Translations under genes and position numbers: made by a program
Shown: positions 7,900 through 16,201 of the stretch, piece by piece
Layout of the letters: each line of letters begins with the position of its first letter
Position numbering within the stretch: position 1 is the first letter of the stretch
The notes under the pieces: model-generated
The model's database searches: none
Seen by the model: only the letters and a program-made list of their open reading frames with translations
What the model was told of the DNA's origin: nothing
Source: Leptospira bourretii
Lineage (GTDB): Bacteria; Spirochaetota; Leptospiria; Leptospirales; Leptospiraceae
NCBI RefSeq assembly: GCF_004770145.1
Contig: NZ_RQFW01000022.1
Location: forward strand, 62,001 to 126,000
Direction of reading: 5' to 3'
Length of the DNA: 64,000 bases

Positions 7900-8208
7900 A
7901 CCACAAATTCTCACACCCTATATCTACTCCCCATTCTTCTCGAACTACTTTCTATATTCGAGAATGTGGCGGGACTTTTCATCCAACCTCTCTATTAAGC
8001 TCTCACATTCATATTACTACATTAATTAAATGTTAAAATAAATCCCAACTTTATCATATCATCAATTTCATTAACATCAAAAACAACATCCATGTTATCT
8101 TCTCTTTAAAATATAAAAAATCATTTGCAATTTTAACAAAATAAATAAAGTTAATAGTGATTCTCCTCATTTTCCCAAACGAAATATAAAGAAAGAAACT
8201 TTTACTCT
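7900..8208. other. 309-bp AT-rich intergenic region with one inverted repeat
   Basis: No convincing ORF is present. An 8-bp perfect inverted repeat, TTCTCGAA (7937-7944) and TTCGAGAA (7957-7964), has a 12-nt loop and lies 38 bp after the STAS-like stop. It could be a transcript-end hairpin but lacks a U-run. The rest (8030-8200) is very AT-rich; I could not identify a promoter with good spacing. Confidence 0.4.
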
Positions 8209-9720
8209 ATGCAGCAATCTCCTTCCAACGAAAATCGATTCGTCCTTACTAACTATTACAAAAAACAACTCAATGAGATTGCCTACCAAGGTGAATTTAG
8301 GGCTGAAATATTCGCAACGAAGTTTCGATTCTTCTTCCTTGGAATGATATTTATCTTTTCCACTTTGGGACTACTTTCTGGCCGTCCTGTAGTAGAATTC
8401 TATTATCAAATATCCTCCATCTTAATTCTTCTTTGTTATAACTTTATTGTTCTTTATTCATTAAATAAATCTGGAAAATACCTCAATATCTTTAAATTTC
8501 TCTCTTCCTTTTTAGAGATATCTTTACTAACTTTCGTTATAGGTTATACCGCACAGGCCCAAAAAAATCCGAGCCTTGTTTATGCGGCTCCTATGGTTTA
8601 TGTTTTCTTTATTCTCATTGCTCTTGCTTCCATACGCAATAATACGAAGGCGATTATCTCAGCAGTGGTGGTCTTGATTGTAGAGTATGCATTCTTAACC
8701 ATATACTTTTATTCAGATATGTCCGATTTGAATACAAAACTCATCGAGTTGTCTTCCTATCTAAAACCAAACTTTTTAGAAGAGAATAGCACATTCTTTT
8801 TAGTGAGCGGTGTACCGATGGGAATCTTTCTCATCCTTCTCTACATGATCGTTACTGGTGGATTGATACTATATGCAATCCAAAATACTTCTCGTACGAC
8901 CCACGAACAAGCAGACTTAATTTTTAATGCGGAAAGACAGGCCATCCTAGAAGAGAATATGCATCTCGGAATGGAATTGGAAGTAGCGAGGCAAATCCAA
9001 GCAATGGTACTTCCTCGGAATGAAGAATTAAAAGAGATTCAAGAATTAGAAATTTCTGCCAGAATGGATGCGGCGAAGGAAGTGGGTGGAGACTATTATG
9101 ATGTAATCCACCATGAAGATGGAACAGTATACGTGGGGATCGGAGATGTTACTGGCCATGGTCTTGCATCTGGAGTTGTGATGCTAATGACTCAATCCGC
9201 ATTCATCACAACTTTACGTTCTAAAGTTATCTCTTTGAGAGAATCTCTTCGCTCGATTAATTCCATTTTGTTTTCCAATATCCATGTAAGGATGAATGAT
9301 GTCCGTAACCTAACACTCTCGCTCTTTTCTTATAAAAATGGAGTGTTTACAACGGCAGGACAACATGAAACCATTATGGTTTACCGCCACGCTTCTAAAA
9401 AAACAGAAATCATCGACACTGCCGACAACGGTATGTTAGTTGGTCTTACTGAATCCATTGATGAATTTATTCACGAAAAACAAATCCCACTCCATCCAAA
9501 AGACATCATCCTGTTGTATACAGACGGTGCAACAGAAGCAGAAAATCCCAAAAATGAACAATTTGGTTCTAATCGTTTGATCCAGTCTCTGGAAAAACAT
9601 GCAGAACTTGGAACCACTGATGCAATTTTAGAAGCAATCTTTAAAGACATTTACGTCTTCATTAACGGAATGGATGTTTACGATGACATTACCATCATGA
9701 TCATGCGTAAACGGGGATAA
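8209..9720 (+). CDS. Membrane-bound SpoIIE-type (PP2C) serine phosphatase
   Basis: A 503-residue protein. Residues about 40-230 hold some six membrane helices. A linker helix (about 240-270, ending EVARQIQAMVLPR) leads into a PPM/SpoIIE phosphatase domain. Metal-binding motifs GGDYYD (293-298) and GDVTGHG (312-318) are intact, as is the late YTDGATEAEN. It should sit in the inner membrane and dephosphorylate a STAS protein in response to an envelope or membrane signal. Flanked by the slr1658/slr1659 pair and a second slr1658-type gene. The SD is weak (AAAGAAAG region). Confidence 0.87.
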   Translation: MQQSPSNENRFVLTNYYKKQLNEIAYQGEFRAEIFATKFRFFFLGMIFIFSTLGLLSGRPVVEFYYQISSILILLCYNFIVLYSLNKSGKYLNIFKFLSSFLEISLLTFVIGYTAQAQKNPSLVYAAPMVYVFFILIALASIRNNTKAIISAVVVLIVEYAFLTIYFYSDMSDLNTKLIELSSYLKPNFLEENSTFFLVSGVPMGIFLILLYMIVTGGLILYAIQNTSRTTHEQADLIFNAERQAILEENMHLGMELEVARQIQAMVLPRNEELKEIQELEISARMDAAKEVGGDYYDVIHHEDGTVYVGIGDVTGHGLASGVVMLMTQSAFITTLRSKVISLRESLRSINSILFSNIHVRMNDVRNLTLSLFSYKNGVFTTAGQHETIMVYRHASKKTEIIDTADNGMLVGLTESIDEFIHEKQIPLHPKDIILLYTDGATEAENPKNEQFGSNRLIQSLEKHAELGTTDAILEAIFKDIYVFINGMDVYDDITIMIMRKRG

Positions 9721-9738
9721 AAAAACCTAAAGGTAAAA

Positions 9739-9861
9739 TTGGTGTCAATTGTGTCCGCAAACCCATTGAATCCTTGGCACTTCGATAAATTGCGCACAAA
9801 CCCCGAAGAACGTCCATTAATGCAACAAACGATAGAAAAAGCGCTTGCGGCTTTTACATAA
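9739..9861 (+). CDS. Possible 40-codon small ORF directly behind the phosphatase
   Basis: A TTG at 9739 opens a 40-codon frame, preceded by AAAGG. It is in the same frame as the phosphatase, and no stop lies between that gene's TAA (9718-9720) and the stop at 9859-9861. Stop readthrough would therefore add 46 residues. The predicted peptide includes NPLNPWHFDKLRTNPEERP. It may be a small protein, a remnant of a longer C-terminus, or chance. No homologue is recognised. Confidence 0.22.
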   Translation: MVSIVSANPLNPWHFDKLRTNPEERPLMQQTIEKALAAFT

Positions 9862-9892
9862 ATAGTCTAGATTCCATAGTTGAACTAGGACT

Positions 9893-10480
9893 ATGCGAAA
9901 ATACGGCAATTTTAAGTTTGCAAATCAAATCAACAACCAAGATCCCGATTCCAAATTTCAAATCCATTTAAAACCCTTGGATTTGATGCGTTATTGGCGG
10001 CGCATCGGAATTCTTTCCGATTTTATCGGATATTTTTACGGATTTTCTTTTTTACCCAATGTTCCTACCGAATCCATAGACATGAAAAATTCAGAGATCG
10101 TAAATTCTATCTCTACCGTATTCAATGAATTATTGGAAAATGCTGCAAAATATTCTTATGATAAAAAAGCAGATATTGAAATTTCCCTTATCCATAGAGG
10201 CAAAACTTTTGAAATGTATGTTCGTAACAAAACAAACGAATCAAATGTTTTTGCTTATGAAGAAAGTTTAAAAGAAATTTTTTCAGCAAATGACTTAGAA
10301 CCTTTGTATCTGGAAAAATTGGAAACAAATGAAAAAGATCTCCAACGTTCTGGGATAGGTCTCATTTTGGTTTTAAAAGATTATCCAGTAGAGATGGAAG
10401 TAACTTTCGAATCGGAAGACAAAGACACAGTCATCACAAGTCGGGTCATCTACTTTATAGACGGGTTCCCTCAATCATAA
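9893..10480 (+). CDS. Second slr1658-type HATPase-like regulator
   Basis: A 195-residue paralogue of the protein at 6981-7538, sharing YWRRIG (34-39), NELLENAAKYS (78-88) and the glycine-rich RSGIGLILVLKDYP. It probably acts in the same partner-switching circuit, either competing for the STAS-like protein or sensing a different signal. AGGA lies just ahead of the ATG. Its 3' end overlaps the convergent TetR gene by 26 bp. Confidence 0.8.
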   Translation: MRKYGNFKFANQINNQDPDSKFQIHLKPLDLMRYWRRIGILSDFIGYFYGFSFLPNVPTESIDMKNSEIVNSISTVFNELLENAAKYSYDKKADIEISLIHRGKTFEMYVRNKTNESNVFAYEESLKEIFSANDLEPLYLEKLETNEKDLQRSGIGLILVLKDYPVEMEVTFESEDKDTVITSRVIYFIDGFPQS

Positions 10481-11126
10481 TCTCTAAAATTTGATTTACC
10501 TCTTTGCGAAAGGACTCTTCTTCCTCTTTGGATTTGATTTGTTTCCACTTACGTTCATTCAGCACTGCAAATCCATGGACCCCACTCCAAAAACTCATCA
10601 TCAAAGTATCAGTAGGTACTGAGTTTTTTAACTTCAAAGACTTTTGGCCATACTCCACAATTTTGAACATTCCGAGATAAGCAAGTTTCCCACATTCTCT
10701 CAATTCATCAGAAAGAGGATCTCCTGAAACATAAATCTCACCACCAAACATCAGTTCTGTCCTTCTTGGATTTTTAAGCAGTAGAAAAATATATTCCACA
10801 CCCGCCATTTTGACTTTTTCCAACGGATCCTCTGAATGGTTCCAGGCTCTTTCCATTGCTTCCGTTAATTCCCGAAAACCTTCCGTGACAAGTGCCTGGA
10901 GGAGATCCATTTTTTTCGGAAAATGGCGATAGGGGGCTGTATGACTGACTCCTAAATCATTCGCAATATCTCGCAAACTCAAAGAAGAGACTCCAGTGGT
11001 TTCTAAAACTTTTTTGGAATGTTCCAAAACCTTTTCTCTGAGATTTCCATGGTGGTATCCAGTCGCTTTAGCAGAACTGGAAGGACTTGGTTTAGGGAGA
11101 GTTTGTTTTTTTTTGGCAGGTTTCAT
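10455..11126 (-). CDS. TetR-family regulator with WHG-type C-terminal domain
   Basis: A 223-residue protein. A basic, Ser/Pro-rich N-tail precedes an HTH at about residues 48-69 (LSLRDIANDLGVSHTAPYRHF). The C-terminal segment FWSGVHGFAVLN matches the WHG domain of one TetR subgroup. It is divergent from the membrane-protein gene at 11197, and the 70-bp gap holds three spaced GTNTACAT half-sites. These make it the probable autoregulator and repressor of 11197-12554. Ligand unknown. Confidence 0.87.
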   Translation of the reverse strand: MKPAKKKQTLPKPSPSSSAKATGYHHGNLREKVLEHSKKVLETTGVSSLSLRDIANDLGVSHTAPYRHFPKKMDLLQALVTEGFRELTEAMERAWNHSEDPLEKVKMAGVEYIFLLLKNPRRTELMFGGEIYVSGDPLSDELRECGKLAYLGMFKIVEYGQKSLKLKNSVPTDTLMMSFWSGVHGFAVLNERKWKQIKSKEEEESFRKEVNQILEIMIEGTRL

Positions 11127-11132
11127 ATAAAA

Positions 11133-11196
11133 AATGTTTACGGCGTATACATTTAATGTTGACAGAGTCTACATCTATATATACATTGTCTACATT
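11133..11196. promoter_or_regulatory. Operator array for the divergent TetR regulator
   Basis: Site 1 (11133-11153) is AATGTTTAC, GGC, GTATACATT, a 9+3+9 palindrome with one mismatch. Site 2 (11155-11175) is AATGTTGAC, AGA, GTCTACATC, with two mismatches. A third half-site GTCTACATT is at 11188-11196. The right half-sites begin at 11145, 11167 and 11188, i.e. 22 and 21 bp apart, about two helical turns. Site 2 covers the -35 box and the third half-site abuts the start codon of the rightward gene. Confidence 0.65.
11159..11187 (+). promoter_or_regulatory. Predicted promoter of the 11197 gene, probably giving a leaderless mRNA
   Basis: TTGACA (11159-11164), a 17-bp spacer and TACATT (11182-11187). 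Transcription would start near 11194, only a few bases before ATG 11197, and no SD precedes that ATG. Confidence 0.5.
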
Positions 11197-12120
11197 ATGG
11201 AATTCGATGACTACAGAAAACAACCACTTTTTTGGAATGGGATCGCTATGGCAGTACTCACTGTTGCCATCCTTCCTCTCCTATTTTTAGACACAAGAAC
11301 CCTTTTGGGAACAAATGTCTGGATCAAACCTTTAAAATTTTCCCTCTCACTGGGATTGTACTCTTTTACCACAATTTGGGTTTTAGTTAAATTTCTAAAA
11401 GATTGGAAATTCAATGGCCGGATTCAAATGGTCTTAACCATCACTGCTCTGATCGAAATTGTTCTCATCACCTTACAAGCATCACGTGGAGAGATGAGTC
11501 ACTTCAATGTTACAAATACTTGGAATCAAATTGTTTATTCCGTTATGGGTACGAGTATTTCTATCTTTTGGTTTTTTCATCTTTGGATGAGTTACCAAAT
11601 TTTTCGAAAACAATCTATACCTAAATCCGTGAAAGAAAGTTTAGTTTGGGGACTAACCATTGCTGGGTTTGGAATGATCATTGGATTTTTTATGACTTCT
11701 CCTCGCCCTGACCAACTAGAAGCAATGAAACAAGGAATTTTTCAAACGAGTGGTTCCCATAACTTCGGAACAGGAAACCCAGGTGGTTCCTTATTTTTCC
11801 TAGGTTGGGACAAAAAACTAGGTGATATGAGAGTTCCACATTTTTTTGGAATGCATGTGATGCAAATCTTTGTATTTCTTTCTGCGTATTTACTTGGTAA
11901 AACAAATTCCAATCAAAATCTAGTATTCGTTCGGCTCACAGGTATTTCATTCTTAATCATGAATGTAGTGATGGTCATCCAAACTTTAAATGGAGAATCA
12001 GTATTTTATTTGAATCCTTTGTTTACTAGTATTTATGGACTTTGTATTTTGATGATTTCTATTTGCCTTTTCAAATTAAGTTCACAACAAAAAGAATTTC
12101 ACAAGGAAGTAATTGTATGA
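11197..12120 (+). CDS. Polytopic membrane protein of unknown function
   Basis: A 307-residue protein beginning MEFDDYRKQPLFWNG, with about seven or eight hydrophobic helices and a conserved-looking NVWIKPLKFSLSLG segment after the first. An in-frame ATG at 11134 exists, but the predicted promoter lies downstream of it, so 11197 is preferred. The stop overlaps the start of the next gene (ATGA), implying translational coupling to the Aba4-like protein. Divergent from and probably repressed by the TetR protein at 10455-11126. I cannot assign a family. Confidence 0.75.
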   Translation: MEFDDYRKQPLFWNGIAMAVLTVAILPLLFLDTRTLLGTNVWIKPLKFSLSLGLYSFTTIWVLVKFLKDWKFNGRIQMVLTITALIEIVLITLQASRGEMSHFNVTNTWNQIVYSVMGTSISIFWFFHLWMSYQIFRKQSIPKSVKESLVWGLTIAGFGMIIGFFMTSPRPDQLEAMKQGIFQTSGSHNFGTGNPGGSLFFLGWDKKLGDMRVPHFFGMHVMQIFVFLSAYLLGKTNSNQNLVFVRLTGISFLIMNVVMVIQTLNGESVFYLNPLFTSIYGLCILMISICLFKLSSQQKEFHKEVIV

Positions 12121-12554
12121 ACCCTTCGATTATTTTTAAAATTGCAAATGGAATCACAGTTCTATCATGGTTTGTTTTGATACTTTCACCAAACCAAACA
12201 AAGGTGATTCGCCTCTTAAGAGTTTTTGTGTCCGGACTTGTTTTGGGTGGGGTTTATATATTTTCAATCCTCATTGGAAGTGGAGAAGCAGAAGGGAATT
12301 TTTCTAGTTTAGAATCGGTCAGATCCTTATTTGCCAATGATTACTTTTTACTGGCAGGTTGGATCCACTACCTTGCCTTTGATCTGTTTTTAGGAACCTG
12401 GGAAGTGGAGGACGGATTAAAAGTAGGAATCAACCGATGGGTTCTTGTTCCCGTTTTGGCCTTAACTTTTTACTTTGGGCCGGCTGGATTTGTTTTGTAT
12501 TTGATTCTACGAACGGTTAGTCGTTCGTTCATTAAAAATAAAAAAACAACCTAA
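12117..12554 (+). CDS. Aba4-like (DUF4281) integral membrane protein
   Basis: A 145-residue protein with four predicted membrane helices. The pattern WIHYLAFDLFLGTWEVEDG then FYFGPAGFVLYLILR is characteristic of the Aba4/DUF4281 family. Plant ABA4 is required for neoxanthin formation in the carotenoid/abscisic acid pathway; bacterial members are mostly uncharacterised. The start ATG (12117) overlaps the preceding stop by four bases, so the longer frame from 12042 is rejected. Its stop overlaps the convergent ankyrin gene by 4 bp. Carotenoid-related function here is only a possibility. Confidence 0.75.
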   Translation: MNPSIIFKIANGITVLSWFVLILSPNQTKVIRLLRVFVSGLVLGGVYIFSILIGSGEAEGNFSSLESVRSLFANDYFLLAGWIHYLAFDLFLGTWEVEDGLKVGINRWVLVPVLALTFYFGPAGFVLYLILRTVSRSFIKNKKTT

Positions 12555-14191
12555 CCGCCGTAAACATCCAAGAGAGAAAGAACTCGTTGGCATCTGTTCT
12601 TTTTCTCTTCGTCTCCTTCCAATTCAGCAATTTCCAAATTTTCAAAAGCTAAATCCCTTCCCGTTTTTTCATCCAAGGTTTTGGCATTGGATTTGGCTCC
12701 GGATTCTAATAATAAAGCCAGAACAGCAGAATTGCCGAATTTACAAGCTTCATGAAGAGCCGTACTACCACTGTTATCTGCCGTATGAATATCGATGCCT
12801 GCATTGATTAATCTTTTTGCCAAACTTGGTTCTCCAAAAACAGAACACCAATGCAAAGGAGTCATTCCATTGACTGATTGAAGATTCACTTTTGCTCCCC
12901 TTCGAATGAGTTCATCCATAAGAGCAGTTTTTTCTTGCAATCGAAGTGTACTATCTTGGCACAATTTAAAAATTGCAGTTTCGCCATTGGCATCAAATTG
13001 GTTGGGATCTGCCCCTCTCTCCAAAAGTCGCATACAAGATTTGTATTTTGCTCGGACAAAAGACTCTTGTAAAAGAGAAAAACCCAAAGGATTTCGAATC
13101 GGATCATTTATGACATAGTCAAGAGAACCCACTGTACGAACAAAGGAATCCAAAAGATAAATATCATCTGAATCTAACCAATCCAAAGTTTTATCATCAT
13201 TTTTCGATTCTAAACTAGAACCTAAATTGATTTCATAACCGTCCGGAAACTTATGTTTGAGAAGTGGTATAAACAATGGTTCTCCATCAGAATGACAAAC
13301 AACATCATGAATGAGCCGCCAATGTTTTGGGGTTGGCACAACTTGGTTGGAAAGAAGAAAAATCAAAGTTTCATTTAGTTTTTTCTGTGTTAGTTGAAAC
13401 ACAACTTGTAAGTTCCCTTCTTTAAAATGAACTTCAGAAATTGTGGATTGGTTTTCTGGCCAATGGTAAATAACCAAAGTCAAAAGTTCATCTCTCTCAT
13501 GTTGTTCCAAATGAGAAAACGATTCTTGCAGTGACAAAATATTTCCTGATAATGCATGGATTTTTGCAGCCAGTTCATTGGAAATAAAATCTGGAAGTTT
13601 TTTATCTGAATCTCCGTGTTCATCAAATTGAATTTTGTAGATATGTGTTGCGGTAAAACTTCCGTGTAACAAGGTATTCCACTCATCTGCAATGGCTAAA
13701 TACAATTTTCCTGAGACGGAATGGTCCTCTAAAACATCTACAGTAATCGAAAGCCTTAGTGGTGAGACATTAACATTCTGATTGATAATTATATTTAATG
13801 TTTTTGATGGTGATTCGGCTGTTATATCAAAAATAAAATTCTTTAATCGGATGATTTCAGGTAATCCGGAAATTGAAATGCGTAAATCGTTTTCATTTCC
13901 ATCCTCATCTTTTAGAAAAACAAGTTCCTCGTTTGACCAGTCCGAGATAAAATCAGTTGTGTATCTGCCAAAAATTTGGCCTTGGAGTTTATGATTTGGA
14001 ATAAAATCCTTAAAATTTAAATCATATAACACGAGTGAGTCGGAAGATTGCGAAGAAAAGTCTGCACGGTAATCAAAATGATTCCAGGCAGAACATTTTT
14101 TGCAGCGATACTTTCCTTTTTTACCTTCCAATTTGGAAGTTGAAACAGAATGACCGCTAAAACAATTAGAACAGGATAAGATCGTTTTCAT
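12551..14191 (-). CDS. Zinc-ribbon and ankyrin-repeat protein
   Basis: 546 residues from ATG 14191. This start is preferred over the in-frame ATG at 14263 because it begins with MKTILSCSNC directly ahead of the zinc ribbon. Cys pairs CSNC (7-10) and CKKC (30-33) form the ribbon. A long middle section (about 60-370) shows no family I know. The C-terminus holds at least four ankyrin repeats, including NGMTPLHWCSVFGEPSLAKR and SGSTALHEACKFGNSAVLAL. Ankyrin repeats mediate protein binding; the ribbon could bind nucleic acid or a protein. No signal peptide, so cytoplasmic. Confidence 0.8.
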   Translation of the reverse strand: MKTILSCSNCFSGHSVSTSKLEGKKGKYRCKKCSAWNHFDYRADFSSQSSDSLVLYDLNFKDFIPNHKLQGQIFGRYTTDFISDWSNEELVFLKDEDGNENDLRISISGLPEIIRLKNFIFDITAESPSKTLNIIINQNVNVSPLRLSITVDVLEDHSVSGKLYLAIADEWNTLLHGSFTATHIYKIQFDEHGDSDKKLPDFISNELAAKIHALSGNILSLQESFSHLEQHERDELLTLVIYHWPENQSTISEVHFKEGNLQVVFQLTQKKLNETLIFLLSNQVVPTPKHWRLIHDVVCHSDGEPLFIPLLKHKFPDGYEINLGSSLESKNDDKTLDWLDSDDIYLLDSFVRTVGSLDYVINDPIRNPLGFSLLQESFVRAKYKSCMRLLERGADPNQFDANGETAIFKLCQDSTLRLQEKTALMDELIRRGAKVNLQSVNGMTPLHWCSVFGEPSLAKRLINAGIDIHTADNSGSTALHEACKFGNSAVLALLLESGAKSNAKTLDEKTGRDLAFENLEIAELEGDEEKKNRCQRVLSLLDVYGG

Positions 14192-14277
14192 ATTTCGCTT
14201 GTTCCGATTAATAAAACAGGAGAGTTTTGACGGATCAATCGAAAATTCAAAACTTCTAACCATTCAGGCAGGAATTC

Positions 14278-15105
14278 ATGAGACAAAATCAATATTTAGT
14301 CATTGGAGGATCGGGAGAGGCGGGCCAAAGTGCCATCACTTGCCTAAAAGAGAAGGATCCATCTGCCTATATCATAACATCAACTACAACAAATGAACCT
14401 GTGTCGAATGCCGATCTTACATTTTTCGATAAATCAGCTACGCCAGGACTTTCCAAAAAAATCCAAGAGGATCTACAAAATCATAAGGTTCTGTCCAATT
14501 TTAAAGCCATCATTTATACTCCAGCTCTCGGTGAGGTAGGGTTTCCCATCATTGAAAGTACCCCCAAACAAATCGAAGATACTTTAGGAATCAGTTTTTA
14601 TCCTCTTTTGGAGTTGGAAGAAACTTTCAATCCAGAACTTTCAGTTGCTTATTCCGCATTTTATTGGTTGAGTCATACTTTGTCTTTTTATGGTTCGATG
14701 GGAATCGCTAAATACAAAGGTGACCTTTGGGCATTGGCAAATCCCCAAAAAAGAAAAATTGTTAGGGCAGGAACTTTTTTTTCAAAGAGTGTTCGAGGGA
14801 TATCGATTGTCCTCCAACGGACAATGAAAAAAACAAATAATCCCGACCTTCTAACATTAAAAAGTCGGTATGAAAACTCAGACCAAAAATTTTTGGACTT
14901 TTTTCTTTCTTATGCTTGGGAACATGAAAAGGAAAGTTTTCAAAAAAAATTTGAAACACCATATCGTCCAACAAAACGGGAAGATTTAGGTCGCGGCCTA
15001 GGCCTCGCTTTAGATTCTACAGAACCCATTGTTACAGTTCTCGGAGATTGGACTTGGAAAGAAACTGAACTCCCCCAAGTTCCTAGTTGGTTCCAACAAT
15101 TCTAG
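14278..15105 (+). CDS. Rossmann-fold SDR-like protein
   Basis: A 275-residue protein with an N-terminal nucleotide-binding loop VIGGSGEAGQSA (residues 8-19) after a short strand, the start of an NAD(P)-binding Rossmann fold. YSAFYWLSHTLSFYGSMGIAKYKGD contains a YxxxK-like arrangement (YGSMGIAKYK) but not the exact SDR Tyr-x3-Lys, so catalysis is uncertain. It is followed 57 bp later by a zinc alcohol dehydrogenase on the same strand. Substrate unknown. Confidence 0.6.
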   Translation: MRQNQYLVIGGSGEAGQSAITCLKEKDPSAYIITSTTTNEPVSNADLTFFDKSATPGLSKKIQEDLQNHKVLSNFKAIIYTPALGEVGFPIIESTPKQIEDTLGISFYPLLELEETFNPELSVAYSAFYWLSHTLSFYGSMGIAKYKGDLWALANPQKRKIVRAGTFFSKSVRGISIVLQRTMKKTNNPDLLTLKSRYENSDQKFLDFFLSYAWEHEKESFQKKFETPYRPTKREDLGRGLGLALDSTEPIVTVLGDWTWKETELPQVPSWFQQF

Positions 15106-15133
15106 TTGTAAGTTTTAATCTTCTTTTTCTAAA

Positions 15134-15149
15134 TAGACCAATCGGTATA
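15134..15149. promoter_or_regulatory. Imperfect TetR-type palindrome upstream of alcohol dehydrogenase
   Basis: TAGACCAATCGGTATA shows dyad symmetry at 6 of 8 positions and shares an ACCNATCGGT core with the perfect palindrome at 56588-56603. It lies 13 bp before the start codon. Chance is possible. Confidence 0.25.
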
Positions 15150-15162
15150 CACGAGGTGTTTT

Positions 15163-16185
15163 ATGCGTCGATTGATGTTTCGTAAAAAAGGTATCTTAGA
15201 ATGGGAAGAGACCCAACCACTCACAATCACTGGTGAAAACCAAGTCATTGTAGAACCCATTGCCATTGCCCGTTGCGATCTGGATTTACCCATCCTTCGG
15301 GGAGAAACTTTATTTCGTGCACCGTTTCCTGTGGGTCATGAGTTTATAGGCAAAATCAAATTTGCCTCAGAAGACCTAACCAATTTATATTCGAAGGGAA
15401 TGAATGTAGCGAGTTCCTTTCAAATTTTTTGTGGAACCTGCCCTGCTTGCCTGAACCATCATTCTAATTCCTGCGAATCTGTTCCTTATACTTCAGGATT
15501 TGGAATGCCACCGGGTGCTCATTCCTTTGGCGGTGCCATTGCTGATGAAATCAAAATTCCATTCGCCAAACAAATGCTACTTGAGGTTGATCAAAAAATC
15601 AATCCCGTAGGAATTGCAAGTCTAAGTGATAATATTGCCGAAGTTTGGAAACTTGCAGGTAGATTTTTAAACCAAAAAAAAGACCCAAACGTTTTGGTTG
15701 TCGGCGGACATGCCGGAAGTATTGGACTTTATACAGCTTTATTTCTCCACCAAACAAAGAAAGCTGAAGTGATGTATGTTGATACAAATCCCACGCGGAT
15801 TCAATTGGCCGAATCCTTAGGAATCCCAGTAGAACATTTTGCCCAATTTCCCAAACCAATAAAAAAGTATGATTTGGTTTGTGATGCATCAGCTGATAAA
15901 TCAGGTTGGGATTTTGCTGTCCGCTCTTTGGGACGAAATGCTATTTTTAGTTCGGCTTCTATCTTTTGGACCAACCAATGGGAAATTCCTTATCTTGAAA
16001 TGTACAACCAAGGTGTACAAATCCATTTGGGACGAGTGGAGTCCAAAGATTCCATGGAGGCCTTGTATCCTTACATTCGTTCTGGTGAATTTACCCCAGA
16101 AAAAATTGTTACAAACCAAGTTTCCTTTGATGAGGCGAAGGATGCTTGGTTAGAAGAATCAATCAAACTTGTGATTACAAAATGA
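15163..16185 (+). CDS. Zinc-dependent alcohol dehydrogenase family (MDR) protein
   Basis: A 340-residue medium-chain dehydrogenase/reductase. Catalytic zinc ligands are likely Cys38 (ARCDLD) and the GHE motif at 58-60. The structural zinc loop carries four cysteines (Cys90, 93, 96 and 104 in CGTCPACLNHHSNSC). The coenzyme-binding loop is VVGGHAGSIG. It probably oxidises or reduces an alcohol/aldehyde with NAD(P); the substrate cannot be read from sequence. GAGGTG precedes the start. Confidence 0.85.
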   Translation: MRRLMFRKKGILEWEETQPLTITGENQVIVEPIAIARCDLDLPILRGETLFRAPFPVGHEFIGKIKFASEDLTNLYSKGMNVASSFQIFCGTCPACLNHHSNSCESVPYTSGFGMPPGAHSFGGAIADEIKIPFAKQMLLEVDQKINPVGIASLSDNIAEVWKLAGRFLNQKKDPNVLVVGGHAGSIGLYTALFLHQTKKAEVMYVDTNPTRIQLAESLGIPVEHFAQFPKPIKKYDLVCDASADKSGWDFAVRSLGRNAIFSSASIFWTNQWEIPYLEMYNQGVQIHLGRVESKDSMEALYPYIRSGEFTPEKIVTNQVSFDEAKDAWLEESIKLVITK

Positions 16186-16201
16186 AGTTAGTCCAATCTA
16201 T

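Noticed and set aside
11134..11196. Upstream ATG at 11134 as start of the membrane protein
   Set aside because: It precedes the predicted promoter, adds an Ile/Tyr-repeat segment (YIYIYIVYI) encoded by the operator array, and overlaps that regulatory region.
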